A stretch of DNA of 64,000 bases from Nitrosomonas oligotropha (GCF_009833085.1 NZ_QRBZ01000005.1:29292-93291), one strand, 5' to 3'; shown: positions 34,633 to 46,383, numbered from the stretch's first letter. Program-made: numbers and translations. The notes: a model not told the origin generated them from the sequence alone.

Positions 34633-35616
34633 TTATTGAGGATTCGCCCAATATCTGGATTTGCTGGCGGCAAAAAGAAACATCCACATGACTAGAACAA
34701 ACGGAAACGTCAGCGTGGGCAAACCCATCGGAGCGAGAAAATTAGCCAAGCCGGCTTGACAGATAACCGTCAAAATACCAGCCAATAAGGCCAAAATTGC
34801 AGTACCGGTAGACGGTTTTAGGAAAACCCATCCGACTGCCATCATGGTCAGAACCGGGTTGAATGCATAGAGCCCCATCTCGATCAGCGTCTTATCGGCA
34901 CCCAAGCAAATGGGTATGGCAACGCCAGCCACTGCGCCTAAAAACGCCATCAATGCGCCACGCAGTGACGTGATTGCGATGCCAACGAGAAACAAGATGC
35001 CGACAATGACGCTATCAGCAAACATCACCTCGCCAATGCCTTTGGTAATCGCCGTATACCAAGCCACAACCGCTTCTTGAGTCAAGGTGGCGAACTCCGT
35101 TGTCACTACTGCGGTTGCGGCAATGTCAGCGGGAATTCCCGGCGCCGACAGGACCGGTCCGCGCGAGAATCCATCAAAAGAATAAACGGCCACCATGAAC
35201 ATCCAGCACGTCAACACAAAAGGTGAAGTAGAGGCAGGGATGTTATAGGGTTGCAAAATTCGCATTAATGCCGCCAACACGACAGTAGACAAAATCGAAG
35301 CGAGCACAACATATAGCCAGAGTTGAGGAGTGTTTTCGAGAAATAAAAACAAGCAAGGCCCAACCAGTGTGCCGTTGAACCCATACAACCCTGCATCGAT
35401 ATCATCGTCAGAGAATCCTAATAAATACGCTGCAACAGTGCTGCTGATGACACCCACGGTGGCAGCAAGCCCCGCAGTGATTCCCCCGACATATAACGCT
35501 ATTAAAAAAATAAGACCGGTAACCGCATTGCAGCAGAAAAACACTTGCCCAACCCCTCTGAGAATGACACGCAGCGGTTTGGGTATTGCTTTGTCAATTG
35601 ATAATGACCAATCCAT
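34633..35616 (-). CDS. Urea transporter (UT family)
   Basis: A 327-residue inner-membrane protein of the UT channel family (related to bacterial dvUT and mammalian UTs), with about ten hydrophobic helices in two homologous halves. The family marks are the N-terminal GVGQVFFCCNAVTGLIFLIAL and the repeated half-motifs GLYGFNGTLVGPCLFLF and GLYAFNPVLTMMAVG. The paired Leu-Pro/Asn-rich motifs form the urea-selective pore. It lies downstream of ureG in the same direction, 190 bases away, and would supply the urease. Confidence 0.92.
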   Translation of the reverse strand: MDWSLSIDKAIPKPLRVILRGVGQVFFCCNAVTGLIFLIALYVGGITAGLAATVGVISSTVAAYLLGFSDDDIDAGLYGFNGTLVGPCLFLFLENTPQLWLYVVLASILSTVVLAALMRILQPYNIPASTSPFVLTCWMFMVAVYSFDGFSRGPVLSAPGIPADIAATAVVTTEFATLTQEAVVAWYTAITKGIGEVMFADSVIVGILFLVGIAITSLRGALMAFLGAVAGVAIPICLGADKTLIEMGLYAFNPVLTMMAVGWVFLKPSTGTAILALLAGILTVICQAGLANFLAPMGLPTLTFPFVLVMWMFLFAASKSRYWANPQ

Positions 35617-35805
35617 GATTAGCTCCTAAAGTATTGGTTTGAAAAATAACTACAAACAATCTGTTACTAAGTCAGCCAGTTTTAGTGACAACTGAATCCT
35701 GTTGTAAGAAAGCTAACTCAGGAATTCCCTGCATAACTATCATAGAAATATAGAGTGTAATTTCTCATTGTAGTCTGGACGACCGATGGATTATTCAGTG
35801 GCTTC

Positions 35806-36441
35806 CTAAGCACGTTGTTTTTTTACTTCGTCCAATAATCCTTGCTTTATGATGAAGTCTACAATTCGATCAACGCCTTCACCGGTATGCAGATTGGTAA
35901 ATACAAACGGACGGTCACCACGCATCTTTTTGGCATCACGATCCATCACGTCGAGATTTGCCCCCACATAAGGAGCGAGATCGATTTTGTTAATAACGAG
36001 AAGCGCTGATCGTGTGATGCCGGGGCCGCCTTTACGCGGTATTTTCTCACCTGCGGCCACATCAATGACATAAATGGTCAGATCAGAAAGCTCGGGACTA
36101 AAAGTGGAAGCTAAATTGTCTCCTCCCGATTCAACCAGAATGAGATCGAGATTGGGAAAATCGGCCGTCATTCGAGCAATGGCTTCGAGGTTGATTGAAG
36201 CATCCTCCCTGATCGCGGTATGAGGACATCCCCCCGTTTCCACACCCATCAGACGTTCCGGAGGTAGCGCATTGGCGCGTAATAGAATCTCCATGTCTTC
36301 CTTGGTGTAGATATCATTCGTAATGACAGCCATTTCATAATGGTCACGCATTTTTTTACTTAAAGCTTCGCATAAAGCCGTTTTCCCGGATCCGACCGGA
36401 CCGCCGATGCCCACTCGAAGAGGATTTGATTGCTTATCCAC
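35806..36441 (-). CDS. ureG: Urease accessory GTPase UreG
   Basis: SIMIBI-class GTPase that delivers nickel to apo-urease with UreD, UreE and UreF. The 211-residue protein has Walker [10 protein letters not shown] (residues 13-21), the nickel-binding CPH-like site in [16 protein letters not shown], the switch ESGGDNLA and the base-contact NKIDLAP. The start is GTG (residues [11 protein letters not shown]). It follows ureF on the minus strand. Confidence 0.97.
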   Translation of the reverse strand: MDKQSNPLRVGIGGPVGSGKTALCEALSKKMRDHYEMAVITNDIYTKEDMEILLRANALPPERLMGVETGGCPHTAIREDASINLEAIARMTADFPNLDLILVESGGDNLASTFSPELSDLTIYVIDVAAGEKIPRKGGPGITRSALLVINKIDLAPYVGANLDVMDRDAKKMRGDRPFVFTNLHTGEGVDRIVDFIIKQGLLDEVKKQRA

Positions 36442-36458
36442 GTTGTTATGTCCCCAAA

Positions 36459-37136
36459 TTATGATCGATAAATTCTACTGTATTGTGTTTCATGTTGTAT
36501 TGACAGCAATGACAAGCCAGGCGCCCAATTGGATAATTCGTCATCATTGAGCTGCTGTGCGCGATCTGACGCCGTTTCAATCTCATTATGCAATGAAAGT
36601 AGAAGACTTTGTCCAGAGACCTGACCGAGCGGAACCGATTTAACACAGACCAGCACTTGATTCTCAACCAAAGAAAACAGCATTCCCAGCAACGCTGCTT
36701 CATGCGGTACGGCGAGCGCTACTGCGGCACAAGCAAAGGCAGTGGGCAGCGGTATTTCCGATTGGCTGGTCAATATCGTCTGTAACGACTCGTCTGCAAT
36801 TTTCAGATCCTTGATCAGTTTGCCTAAGGAGTATCCCATCTGGATCGTTTCTGCTCTAAATTCAGCTGTATCGCGAGCTGCAATAAAGCACTCGGTCCAA
36901 TAATTGACAGCTGCAGCATCACGTTCAGAAAAACCTTTAAGCAAGCGCCATAGTATCGGCGCTTCAAAGTCCGCGACGATATTTAGAGATTCGGCAATCC
37001 ATTTTCGCGCTGTGCTTTCATTATGGACTGTTCCTTTCTCAATCGCGGATTCCAAGCCTTGCGAATAAGTGTATGCACCAACTGGTAGCGATGGGCTTGC
37101 GAGCTGCAATAAGCGAAGCAATAGTGCGGATTGCAA
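36459..37136 (-). CDS. ureF: Urease accessory protein UreF
   Basis: Helical GTPase-regulating chaperone of the urease activation complex. The start is a TTG at 37136: AGGAG, overlapping the ureE stop codon, stands 7 bases before it, and the resulting 225-residue protein begins [29 protein letters not shown] as in other UreF proteins. A longer frame into ureE exists but has no coding sense. The block [14 protein letters not shown] and the C-terminal [21 protein letters not shown] are typical. It is coupled to ureE upstream. Confidence 0.93.
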   Translation of the reverse strand: MQSALLLRLLQLASPSLPVGAYTYSQGLESAIEKGTVHNESTARKWIAESLNIVADFEAPILWRLLKGFSERDAAAVNYWTECFIAARDTAEFRAETIQMGYSLGKLIKDLKIADESLQTILTSQSEIPLPTAFACAAVALAVPHEAALLGMLFSLVENQVLVCVKSVPLGQVSGQSLLLSLHNEIETASDRAQQLNDDELSNWAPGLSLLSIQHETQYSRIYRS

Positions 37137-37146
37137 GGTAGAGCTC

Positions 37147-37671
37147 CTAAGAATGCGGATCGGAAGGCCGGTGAATCTTTTGGCGCGCTGGGATTGGGGC
37201 AAGCGGACCATGGGCATGATAATGGCCATCGCCATGATGGTGATGGCCGCCGCTACCATAGGCGCCTGACTCAGGTTCAAAGGGCGCATTTTCTTCGATG
37301 ATAGTGGCTCCCAAACCTTCCACCATTTGTTTTAGTACAGTATCCTGGTGAATCCGCAGGAAATCTTCGCCAACCTGAGTTTGTGTGTGGCGATTGCCCA
37401 AATGGAAGGCACATCGTAATAAATCATGTGGCGTTTTACATGTAATTCGATACGTGGGCTCGTGGGCTGCAATAATTTGTACGACACGCCCATCATCACT
37501 TCTGAGTAGATCATTGTTTCGTAAGACTGTACCTCGTGTCGTGAAAATAGCCACTTCTTCACCCGACGCAAGCGCGGTTCTTAATCGACTATTTTCACGC
37601 ATCTCGTAGGGCAATACGAGTTGTGCAAACACTGAGTCAGCATGATCTATCTTGGTATTTAGTGTAAGCAT
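37147..37671 (-). CDS. ureE: Urease accessory nickel metallochaperone UreE
   Basis: A 174-residue nickel-binding chaperone. The central domain has FHLGNRHTQTQV, with the dimer-interface nickel histidine. The C-terminal tail is histidine-rich (GGHHHHGDGHYHAHGP), fit to store several nickel ions. No strong ribosome binding site is seen before the ATG. It is separated from ureC by 145 bases, a gap that holds no gene. Confidence 0.95.
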   Translation of the reverse strand: MLTLNTKIDHADSVFAQLVLPYEMRENSRLRTALASGEEVAIFTTRGTVLRNNDLLRSDDGRVVQIIAAHEPTYRITCKTPHDLLRCAFHLGNRHTQTQVGEDFLRIHQDTVLKQMVEGLGATIIEENAPFEPESGAYGSGGHHHHGDGHYHAHGPLAPIPARQKIHRPSDPHS

Positions 37672-37816
37672 TTTATTATTACGATCAATTAAGGATTAAT
37701 AATGATTATCACAGTATCCGATGCTGCGACAGTTCCTACCCTACCCGGCAGGGAAGCTTCTAGTTTCAGAAATTTGCTTGACCAACACCAAGAAGCTTCC
37801 TCTGTTCCTGATATTT

Positions 37817-39523
37817 CTAAAACAGAAAATACCGTTGCGCCATTGGCAGCACATCTTCTGCGCCGCAAGTTAGCAGTTGACCATCTGCACGAACTTCGTA
37901 TGTTTCAGGATCAACTTCCATCTTGGGGGTTGCGCTATTGTGAATCATGTCTTTCTTGCGCAAATTACGTGTGTTTTTCACGGTGACGAGGTTTTTATCG
38001 AGTTTCAATTGATCAACCAAGCCCGCACCCATTGCTGCTTGTGAGGCAAAAGTGAAACAAGATGTTTTAACCCCTCCACCGTATCCGCCAAACATGTAGC
38101 GATAATGAACGGGCTGTGGGGTAGGGATAGAAGCATTCGGGTCGCCCATCAGAGACGCAGCAATCATCCCACCTTTCAGAATCATGGATGGTTTCACACC
38201 GAAGAAAGCAGGTCTCCACAGTACGAGATCGGCATATTTGCCGACTTCTATCGATCCGATCGCGTGCGCAATACCATGAGTAATTGCAGGATTAATCGTA
38301 TATTTTGCAATATAGCGTTTAACTCGGAAATTATCATTTCTTGAACTATCTTCTTGCAATGTTCCGCGTTGTATTTTCATTTTATGCGCGGTTTGCCAAG
38401 TGCGTAATACCACTTCACCTATGCGTCCCATGGCTTGGGAGTCCGATGACATCATGGAGATTGCGCCCATGTCATGCAGAATATCTTCCGCAGCGATTGT
38501 TTCCTTGCGAATGCGTGATTCTGCAAAAGCAAGGTCTTCTGGAATATTTGCATGTAAATGGTGACATACCATCAGCATGTCCAGATGTTCATCGAGCGTA
38601 TTGACGGTATATGGGCGGGTCGGATTGGTCGATGACGGCAATACATTATCAAGGCCAACGACGGCGATAATATCCGGTGCGTGGCCGCCGCCTGCGCCCT
38701 CGGTATGGAAGGTATGAATGGTGCGGTCTTTCATCGCAGCGATGGTGTTTTCCAGATACCCGCCTTCATTGATGGTATCGGTATGGATAGCCACCTGCAC
38801 ATCGTATTTATCTGCAACATTCAAACAATTATCAATGGCAGCAAATGTTGTACCCCAGTCTTCATGCAGTTTCAGGCCACAAGCTCCGGCTAATATCTGT
38901 TCTTCAAGTGGTATAGGCAAGCTGGTATTGCCTTTTCCGAAGAAACCTGTATTCATAACCAATCCATCCGATGCTCTGAGCATCGAATGAATATGCCAAG
39001 GACCGGGTGTGCAAGTAGTTGCGGCTGTTCCCACCGCAGGTCCGGTACCGCCGCCCAGCATGGTGGTGATGCCATTCATCATGGCGTCTTCAGCTTGCTG
39101 CGGTGAAATGAAGTGAATGTGTGTATCCACGCCACCCGCAGTGACAATCAAGTTCTCACCCGCAATGATCTCGGTTGCCGAACCAATGGCCATGGTGACA
39201 TTCGGTTGAATATCCGGGTTGCCGGCTTTACCGATTGCTGCGATCTTGCCATTCTTAAGCCCGATATCCGCTTTGACAATCCCCCAATGATCAATAATGA
39301 TTGCATTGGTAATGACGGTGTCCATGACATCAGCATGATTGCGTTGTGATTGACCCATGCCATCTCGAATTACTTTGCCGCCACCGAATTTTACTTCTTC
39401 ACCGTAAGTTGTGAAGTCTTTTTCAATTTCAATCATTAGTTCTGTATCGGCCAAACGAACCCGGTCTCCGGTCGTAGGACCCATCATATCAGCATAGGAT
39501 TGACGGGAAATTTTTACGCTCAT
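37817..39523 (-). CDS. ureC: Urease, alpha subunit
   Basis: Catalytic subunit of urease, 568 residues. Nickel ligands are His135, His137, the carbamylated Lys218 (in [12 protein letters not shown]), His247 (VAIHTDT), His273 ([13 protein letters not shown]) and Asp361 (SSDSQAMGR); the mobile-flap Cys320 and His321/324 are in MVCHHLHAN. All catalytic positions are intact, so the enzyme should be active. CAGGAG precedes the ATG. It hydrolyses urea to ammonia and carbamate in the cytoplasm, providing substrate for ammonia oxidation. Confidence 0.98.
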   Translation of the reverse strand: MSVKISRQSYADMMGPTTGDRVRLADTELMIEIEKDFTTYGEEVKFGGGKVIRDGMGQSQRNHADVMDTVITNAIIIDHWGIVKADIGLKNGKIAAIGKAGNPDIQPNVTMAIGSATEIIAGENLIVTAGGVDTHIHFISPQQAEDAMMNGITTMLGGGTGPAVGTAATTCTPGPWHIHSMLRASDGLVMNTGFFGKGNTSLPIPLEEQILAGACGLKLHEDWGTTFAAIDNCLNVADKYDVQVAIHTDTINEGGYLENTIAAMKDRTIHTFHTEGAGGGHAPDIIAVVGLDNVLPSSTNPTRPYTVNTLDEHLDMLMVCHHLHANIPEDLAFAESRIRKETIAAEDILHDMGAISMMSSDSQAMGRIGEVVLRTWQTAHKMKIQRGTLQEDSSRNDNFRVKRYIAKYTINPAITHGIAHAIGSIEVGKYADLVLWRPAFFGVKPSMILKGGMIAASLMGDPNASIPTPQPVHYRYMFGGYGGGVKTSCFTFASQAAMGAGLVDQLKLDKNLVTVKNTRNLRKKDMIHNSATPKMEVDPETYEVRADGQLLTCGAEDVLPMAQRYFLF

Positions 39524-39556
39524 TTTTTTGCTCCTGTGAAATTATTGCGATACAAA

Positions 39557-39877
39557 TTATTTCAGTTTACCCATCACTTTTTGATTAAATCCATAAACGA
39601 TCCGGTCTCCCGCTAGATCAACGAGTTCTACGGTTCTTTCTTGTCCGGGTTCAAAGCGGACGGCCGTACCGGCCATAATATTCAGTCGCATGCCATAAGC
39701 TGCTTCCCGGTCAAATTTCATGGCGGAATTCACTTCATAAAAATGAAAGTGAGAGCCAATTTGAATGGGGCGATCTCCTCCATTCGAAACAGTCAACGTT
39801 TTTGTCCTTCTGCCTGCATTTAGTTCGATATCACCTGACTCAGTAAATATCTCACCTGGAATCATTGGTACTCTCAT
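39557..39877 (-). CDS. ureB: Urease, beta subunit
   Basis: A 106-residue structural subunit of the urease trimer. The block [19 protein letters not shown] at the N-terminus, then [13 protein letters not shown] and [26 protein letters not shown] are characteristic. AGGAG precedes the ATG. It lies between ureA (25-base gap) and ureC in one operon. Confidence 0.97.
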   Translation of the reverse strand: MRVPMIPGEIFTESGDIELNAGRRTKTLTVSNGGDRPIQIGSHFHFYEVNSAMKFDREAAYGMRLNIMAGTAVRFEPGQERTVELVDLAGDRIVYGFNQKVMGKLK

Positions 39878-39902
39878 AGCGGTCTCCTATTATGTTGATC
39901 AA

Positions 39903-40205
39903 TTAAACAATCGGATTATGCACAGTCACGAGCTTGGTACCATCCGGAAAAGTCGCTTCAACCTGAATATCCGGAATCATTTCAGGAACACCTTCCATGA
40001 CATCCGAACGAGTTAGTATTCGCTGACCTGCTGACATCAATTCCGCTACGGTCCGTCCATCTCTGGCACCCTCTAGTACAGCGCAAGTGATTAGTGCAAC
40101 CGCTTCCGGATAGTTGAGCCGCAGACCGCGAGCTTTACGTTTCTCAGCTACTAATCCGGCAGTAAATATCATGAGCTTATCTTTCTCTCTAGGTGTTAGA
40201 TCCAT
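39903..40205 (-). CDS. ureA: Urease, gamma subunit
   Basis: A 100-residue subunit starting [17 protein letters not shown], followed by [27 protein letters not shown] and [22 protein letters not shown], all typical of UreA. AGGAG lies before the ATG. It heads the structural genes, following ureD. Confidence 0.97.
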   Translation of the reverse strand: MDLTPREKDKLMIFTAGLVAEKRKARGLRLNYPEAVALITCAVLEGARDGRTVAELMSAGQRILTRSDVMEGVPEMIPDIQVEATFPDGTKLVTVHNPIV

Positions 40206-40302
40206 CGTTTTTCTCCTGGGTAAATTAACAGTTACAATTTATACGTTACAACAGCATCTATGATGTATTTAGCAAACCATCCTAAATCATCAGTCGAATG
40301 AA

Positions 40303-41253
40303 TTATGTGTTCCACATTCGTGGCACGATAGCATCACGTCCAAGTACTTCCGGGCGAAACAACCCCCAGATACGCAGCATGATGTGCCGCGCCACTTCAC
40401 TCGAATGACCTAAATAACGAACTACGATTATTGATTTAAGCTGTGAGATACCCACTTGGCCTGAGCCATGAGTAATTTTTTCTGCTTCTTCACGCGCCAG
40501 ATCGATGAGTGCTTGGGGTAACATTTTTCCCGTCAAAATGAGCGAAGCGCAGACTGTTTTGCCAGATAGCGTTAAAGAACCATTCATCGCAGAACTCTCA
40601 CCGAGAAGGCGGATTTGTTCAAGCCAAATCAACTTATCATTGCGCCGAATACTGGTACGTTGCTTGATTTGGCCTTGATCAAACGTTTCACCCGATGCGG
40701 TCCGCCCAAAACATAATATTTCACAGCCGACATAAATTGCATCATCCTTCAGCGTAACCTGATGATCAATTTCTACATTGGCATGATTATAGAAAATGGT
40801 TTCTTGCGGTACCCATTCGAGGGCACCGCCTTTATTAACATCGATTCTGATCTTTTGATGTGAAGTATGCCCATTGGCTTTGTACCATTTGGTGGCGCCC
40901 GGCGTCGTAATTTGCGCATTTGCGGAAACGCCGACTTGGGTAGAAATTTCTAACTGATCACCACCGACGACTCCACCGGGCGGATGAATAATCACTACAT
41001 GGCAGACTTCCCGTCCTTCCGGATAAAAAGGTTTTTGCACTAACAATGGACCAAGATGATCTCGCTCGACAAGCCTTGTGGTTGCATCGATTGCAGCAAA
41101 TTTGAGAGATAGCTTTGCTTGCAGGGGTTTGTACGCTGGATCAATTAATATTCCGGGTACATGCTGGCTAGATTGTTTGGGATAGGTCAGGATAGTGGAA
41201 TTCCGTTGCTGAACGGGCAATTCATTTTCAGGTGCAGATAGGGACATTTTCAT
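40303..41253 (-). CDS. ureD: Urease accessory protein UreD
   Basis: A 316-residue scaffold protein (UreH family) that binds apo-urease and recruits UreF and UreG. Family marks are RDHLGPLLVQKPFYPEG, VVIIHPPGGVVGGDQLEI, ITTPGATKWYK and WVPQETIFYNHAN. It is the first accessory gene, preceded on the same strand by an outer-membrane porin gene, a gap of 33 bases. Confidence 0.95.
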   Translation of the reverse strand: MKMSLSAPENELPVQQRNSTILTYPKQSSQHVPGILIDPAYKPLQAKLSLKFAAIDATTRLVERDHLGPLLVQKPFYPEGREVCHVVIIHPPGGVVGGDQLEISTQVGVSANAQITTPGATKWYKANGHTSHQKIRIDVNKGGALEWVPQETIFYNHANVEIDHQVTLKDDAIYVGCEILCFGRTASGETFDQGQIKQRTSIRRNDKLIWLEQIRLLGESSAMNGSLTLSGKTVCASLILTGKMLPQALIDLAREEAEKITHGSGQVGISQLKSIIVVRYLGHSSEVARHIMLRIWGLFRPEVLGRDAIVPRMWNT

Positions 41254-41286
41254 AATAGCTTTTCAGGAGTAATGATCTCTGGAGTA

Positions 41287-42567
41287 TTAAATCTGCAATT
41301 GGAAAGAAATTTTGAAAACATCTTGCGTTGGACCTGATACTCCGGGCGCATAATTCAACCCTTTAGACAAAAGATCACCGTGTTGATAATAGGCTGAAAT
41401 ACGTGCATTAAAGCCATCAATAATATAATTCAAACCCGCTTCAATTTCTTCCCGATTATTGCTTCGATTAGGCTGAATACTCGTAAATCTGCCATAAGGT
41501 TGAAAGTGCCCGATGCCAATTTTAGTTGGAAACATGTAAAGACCGGTTACTGTCCACGACTTGCCATCAAACATACAAAAGCAATTTGGATCAGAAAATG
41601 CGGCAGTCGAATAGCCCGCATAGAACTGTTTATATTCAGCATTTAAAGTAGTTACTCCCATATTTCTAGGTAATACTTTTTCAAATAGTAAATCACCTGT
41701 AAAACCGAGAAAATCACTCCGATGTGCAAATGATCCGGCACCATTCTTTTGATAAGACATACCAAACGCCAGCGCTAAAATATCTCCCGCTTTACCGTAA
41801 TACGTGCTAGAAGTGTAGTAGCCAGGGTTTTTTTCTGGATTCAGAAAATTATAGGTAACGCGCGCAGCAGTTAGGATAGTGCCGCTTGGATTAGGTCCCG
41901 TGGTGTGCGATGATTCCAAACCACGAAAGACGCCCATTGCATAACCCAGTGTCCCGGGAACGAAGCCTGGTTCTGCATTGCCCCAGAAAGTTACGCCATC
42001 GTCACGACCATAACGACCTGCTCCGCCATTGCCAAAATGTGTACTGAAATCTTGAGAAAAGAACGGTGTTTTGAATGCATCGTGAGTAGCTTGGAAAAAA
42101 GGGCCGCTTAATTCTCCCCGCTCCGTAGGCGCTAACATGCGCCCTCCCCAAATGTTGAAATAGCGGTTGTATTCAAATTTTGCAATGGCATCGAGGATGT
42201 TGTATGACATCCTGGGATTTTCGCCGGAAGCGGTATTGTTGCAGAAAAAGCATTCGGTATTGACTTCAAATTTAAGATATTGATTAAACTGTCCATTCAA
42301 ATAAATACGAGCATTGTCGTTGCTGTAGTGGCCGCTATCTAAATTACCGTTTAAGTTTTCAGTCCATAACCCTGTTCCTCGATAACCTGCTCCTAAGCTA
42401 ATCCATCTGGTTTCACTGGTTTTTACTTTGAGTTTGTCTGAGATTGGTTTCATTGATACGTCCGCAGCATTTACTTGGAACGCAGGCAAGAGAAAAACGA
42501 ATAGGAGAATGAGATATAAATTAGTAATTTTAATTTTTGCTTGTAAGCTGTTATTTCTTGTCTGCAT
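41287..42567 (-). CDS. Outer-membrane porin-like protein in the urease operon
   Basis: A 426-residue predicted beta-barrel with a signal peptide (LYLILLFVFLLPAFQVNA) and an alternating amphipathic pattern ending SFQLQI. I do not know a named family for it. Two short cysteine motifs, CFFC (in NTECFFCNN) and CFC (in DPNCFCMFDG), are unusual for a porin and might form disulfides or bind metal. It is directly upstream of ureD on the same strand, so it probably lets urea or another substrate cross the outer membrane; this is inferred from position. The chosen ATG has GGATGGG 7 bases upstream; an ATG four codons earlier is less likely. Confidence 0.8.
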   Translation of the reverse strand: MQTRNNSLQAKIKITNLYLILLFVFLLPAFQVNAADVSMKPISDKLKVKTSETRWISLGAGYRGTGLWTENLNGNLDSGHYSNDNARIYLNGQFNQYLKFEVNTECFFCNNTASGENPRMSYNILDAIAKFEYNRYFNIWGGRMLAPTERGELSGPFFQATHDAFKTPFFSQDFSTHFGNGGAGRYGRDDGVTFWGNAEPGFVPGTLGYAMGVFRGLESSHTTGPNPSGTILTAARVTYNFLNPEKNPGYYTSSTYYGKAGDILALAFGMSYQKNGAGSFAHRSDFLGFTGDLLFEKVLPRNMGVTTLNAEYKQFYAGYSTAAFSDPNCFCMFDGKSWTVTGLYMFPTKIGIGHFQPYGRFTSIQPNRSNNREEIEAGLNYIIDGFNARISAYYQHGDLLSKGLNYAPGVSGPTQDVFKISFQLQI

Positions 42568-42967
42568 GAAACTACCCATCCTTCTAGTAATAATTTATCA
42601 AATTGGATGACTGGAAAATAATCACTAATACATAAATCCGAACCCGACCACTGTATAACAGAAGCTCATATAGGGAGATTTATAATATTTTTTCTAATTT
42701 TGTATGAAATTTGTTGTGATCAAACAAAACCGGACTGAGATATATGCAGATCTACTGGAGCCATTCCATTAAATGAGCCGAATGTGGAGTTGTCTCATGT
42801 TGGGAATGTATGTAGTTTCGTTGATATGTTCTTAAGAAATGCGACATTAAAAATCAAGCACATCAGAATATATCTGACGCTGCACACGGTACGGATACAA
42901 ACCACCTGGAATATTCTCTGAATGATAAAATTTTTCACTTAGCTGTAAGAAATCTCAGCGTTATTTA
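42568..42967. other. Gene-free A+T-rich region upstream of the urease operon
   Basis: About 400 bases with no coding frame worth reporting. It must contain the promoter of the porin-ure operon, but I could not single out convincing hexamers or a NikR-type palindrome. Confidence 0.4.
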
Positions 42968-43318
42968 TTACAGTTGCACTCCCATCCGACGCAGAAGATA
43001 AAAGAAAATAAAATAACAACCAATGGTAGCGGCAGCCGATAAGCTGAGACTAAGCCAGAAACCCATACCCTGCTTAAGCAATATGGGTAACAGCAGAAAT
43101 AATAGAAGTGAAGGCAACACCAACCAGAAAATTTGCATTGAAAGACCTGCAATCTGCGATAGCGGAGAACCCTCAACATAAAGCCAAACAAACGCTAGCA
43201 ATGATGTAAGCGGTAAAGCTGCTATTAGTGCGGCAAAGCCTGTATTCCGCTTTGCGATTTCTGAGATAGCCACGATTACAACAGCAGAGATAAGAATCTT
43301 GAATGCATAATACAACAT
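42968..43318 (-). CDS. DUF3147-like small membrane protein
   Basis: A 116-residue protein of four hydrophobic helices. The sequence pattern SEIAKRNTGFAALIAALPLTSLLAFVWLY and FWLVLPSLLLFLLLPILL matches what I remember of the DUF3147 family. Function unknown. It lies between the ABC permease gene and the urease operon on the same strand. Confidence 0.8.
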   Translation of the reverse strand: MLYYAFKILISAVVIVAISEIAKRNTGFAALIAALPLTSLLAFVWLYVEGSPLSQIAGLSMQIFWLVLPSLLLFLLLPILLKQGMGFWLSLSLSAAATIGCYFIFFYLLRRMGVQL

Positions 43319-43365
43319 AGAAGCCTAGTATTAATCATTGTTCAGCTAAAGGGAATCGGCGGTAT

Positions 43366-44554
43366 TCATCGTTTACTCAGCGCTTTCACGGCGTCGAGCC
43401 GCGCCGCCTGGCTGGCGGGCCAAAGACAAGCCACGATGCCGGTAATTAGCGCTACCAGGATTCCGGCTATCGAAGCCCAGACTGGCGCCCAGGCGGGAAG
43501 CTGCGGAAAAGCCAGGCGCAGCATCAGGTTGCCGAATTGTCCCAGTAGAAATCCGAGAATAGCACCGGCGAACGACAACCACACCGCTTCGGCGAAAAAT
43601 AACCGGCGGATATCGCTGGATGTAGCGCCGATGGCTTTCAGCAAACCGATTTCCGCCGTGCGCTGATTGACCGCCACCAGCATCACGTTCATGACCAGGA
43701 TACCGGCAACGATCAAGCTGATTGCAGCAATTCCGGCAACGGCCAGTGTCATGGTGTGAAGAATGCGGTCAAAAGTCGAGAGGATAGCGTCCTGCGTAAT
43801 GACGGTAATGTCTTCCTCGCCGTCGTGACTTTGTTTCAGAGTTGCCAATATGGCCTGCTTGGCCGGCTCAATGTCGTTGTGGCTTTTGGCTTCGATCAGG
43901 ATACGGAATAGCGATGTGGTATTGAACATGGCTTGCGCATAATCGATCGGAATAATGACGATTTCATCGGTATTAAACCCCATCGACTCCCCTTGCGCCG
44001 CCAGCACACCGGACACCATGAACCGGCTATCGCCCAAGCGCACGCGTTGGCCAATGGCTTGGCTGCGGGGAAAGAATTCATTGGCGATTTTTGCACCCAG
44101 CACGATTTGCGCATTGCGTTCGGTGCCGTGCGCCAGAAACCCGCCCTGCGCCAGTTTCATATGGCGGATCGGTATCAAGTCGGCATTGCTGCCCAGCACC
44201 GTGACCTCGCGCAGGCGATTGGCGGCGGATAATTCCGCAGCACCAACATTAAGCGGTGCATAGCGCCGCACTTGCGGCAACCGGCCCAGCAGTTGCGCAT
44301 CTTTCAACGTCAAGTCGCGCGGTGTCTGACCCAGTACGGCACCGAGAAAAGAGCCTGATGTTTCCGCGCGACCCGGTAATACGACCAGCAAATTGGTGCC
44401 GATGGAAGAAAATTGATTGATGACATAGTTTCTCGCGCCGTCACCTAACGCCGTCAACACCACGACCGCAGCCACACCGAGCGCCATCGCGAGAATGATC
44501 AACAGCGAACGGACGCGGTAGCTCACAACCGTTTTGAACGATGTTCGCAGGGTA

Positions 44555-44568
<14 letters not shown>
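43366..44568 (-). CDS. ABC transporter permease, MacB/FtsX type
   Basis: A 400-residue permease with the same plan as that at 27796-28995: one N-terminal helix, a periplasmic domain (about 45-265) and three C-terminal helices. Marks are RSLLIILAMALGVAAVVVLTALGDGA, NQRTAEIGLLKAIGATSSDIRRLFF and the terminal AARLDAVKAL. It overlaps the ATPase gene by 14 bases and so belongs to the adaptor-ATPase-permease operon. The complex probably exports a peptide, lipid or small molecule across the envelope; substrate unknown. Confidence 0.9.
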
Positions 44569-45234
<666 letters not shown>

Positions 45235-45238
<4 letters not shown>

Positions 45239-46383
45239 GGATTCTTGGGTTGCACCGCAACACCGGCCTTGATTTTGTCTTGATCAAATGAAATCAGCAC
45301 GCGGTCACCCGCTTTCAGGCCGGTGCGGATTTCGGTGAAGCTCCAGTTGCTGAGACCGGTTTCCAGCGGCTGTTCCGCCAGGCGATCCTTGGCATCCACC
45401 ACCCAGACTTTATTGTTTTGCCGGATCGCTTGCGTCGGAATGCGCAGCACGTCGTCCCTGCGTTCCAGCACGACTTCCACATCGGCGCTGTAACCCACCA
45501 GCAGCGTATCCGCCGGAATTTGCAAGAAATCCACTTCGATATCGACAGTACGCGCCTGTTTCTCGATTTCGGTCACGTACGGCGCGATGCGCCGGATTTT
45601 TCCAGGGAAAATTTTACCCGGCATCGCGTCCAGTGTAATGCGCGCTTCTTGCCCGATCTTGATTTTGGGCGCATCGACTTCGTCCATCGGTGCTGTGACA
45701 TACAAACAACTATCGTCGATCAGATCGATGGTTGGCGGGGTGGGAATGCCCGGAGGCGATGGTGTGGTGAACTCACCCAGCTCACCGGAAATTTTGCCGA
45801 TCACCCCGGAGAAAGGCGCGATGATTACGGTGCGGTCAATTCCGGCTTGCGATACGCGAATCTGTGCTTCGGCGCGTTTGATGTCGGCGATAGTAGCTTC
45901 ACAACTGGCCTGACGCGAGCGCGCATTGGCGTTGGCATCGTCGGCGCGTTGTGAGCTGACAAAACCTTGCTCAACCAATTGCTGCGTGCGGATCGATTCG
46001 CGCCGGGCGTTTTCCGCCAGGATGCAGGTTTCGCGCCGCCGTTCTTGCGCCATCACCAGCTGCCGCTGCGCCAGTTCGAGTTGCGCTTGCAGATCCTGAC
46101 TCCAGAGTTCCAGCAACACCTGCCCCTTTTGCACATGATCGCCTTCCTTCACCCAGATTTTGGCGATCTGCCCGCCGGTGATCGGCGCCAGATCGGAACG
46201 CTGACAGGATTTGATCGTGCCTGCGCGCGTGTTGACGACAGTGGCTTCGACACTGCCTGTCGCGATCGTGGCCCATTCCACTTCCAGCGGTTTGGGGCGG
46301 CTGTAATACCAACCGGCCAGTGCGATTGCACCAACAATGAGGGCAAAGCTGATTAATTTGAACGGTTTCTTGAGCGGCGGCAT
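45235..46383 (-). CDS. Periplasmic adaptor (membrane fusion) subunit of the MacAB-like exporter
   Basis: A 382-residue HlyD/MacA-type adaptor. An N-terminal anchor (FALIVGAIALAGWYYS) precedes a lipoyl half-motif (IWVKEGDHVQKGQVLLEL), a helical hairpin (about residues 95-175), the second lipoyl half (APFSGVIGKISGELGEF) and the beta-barrel with TLDAMPGKIFPGKI. It would connect the permease and ATPase with the outer membrane, perhaps through a TolC-type channel, which is not encoded nearby. Confidence 0.9.

Noticed and set aside
37137..37289. Extension of UreF upstream of the TTG codon
   Set aside because: The extra residues are a frame-shifted reading of the His-rich ureE tail; an AGGAG site places the start at the TTG.
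37702..37986. Plus-strand frame in the ureC-ureE gap
   Set aside because: Half of it is antisense to ureC, and the rest has no motif; the gap is more likely regulatory or neutral.
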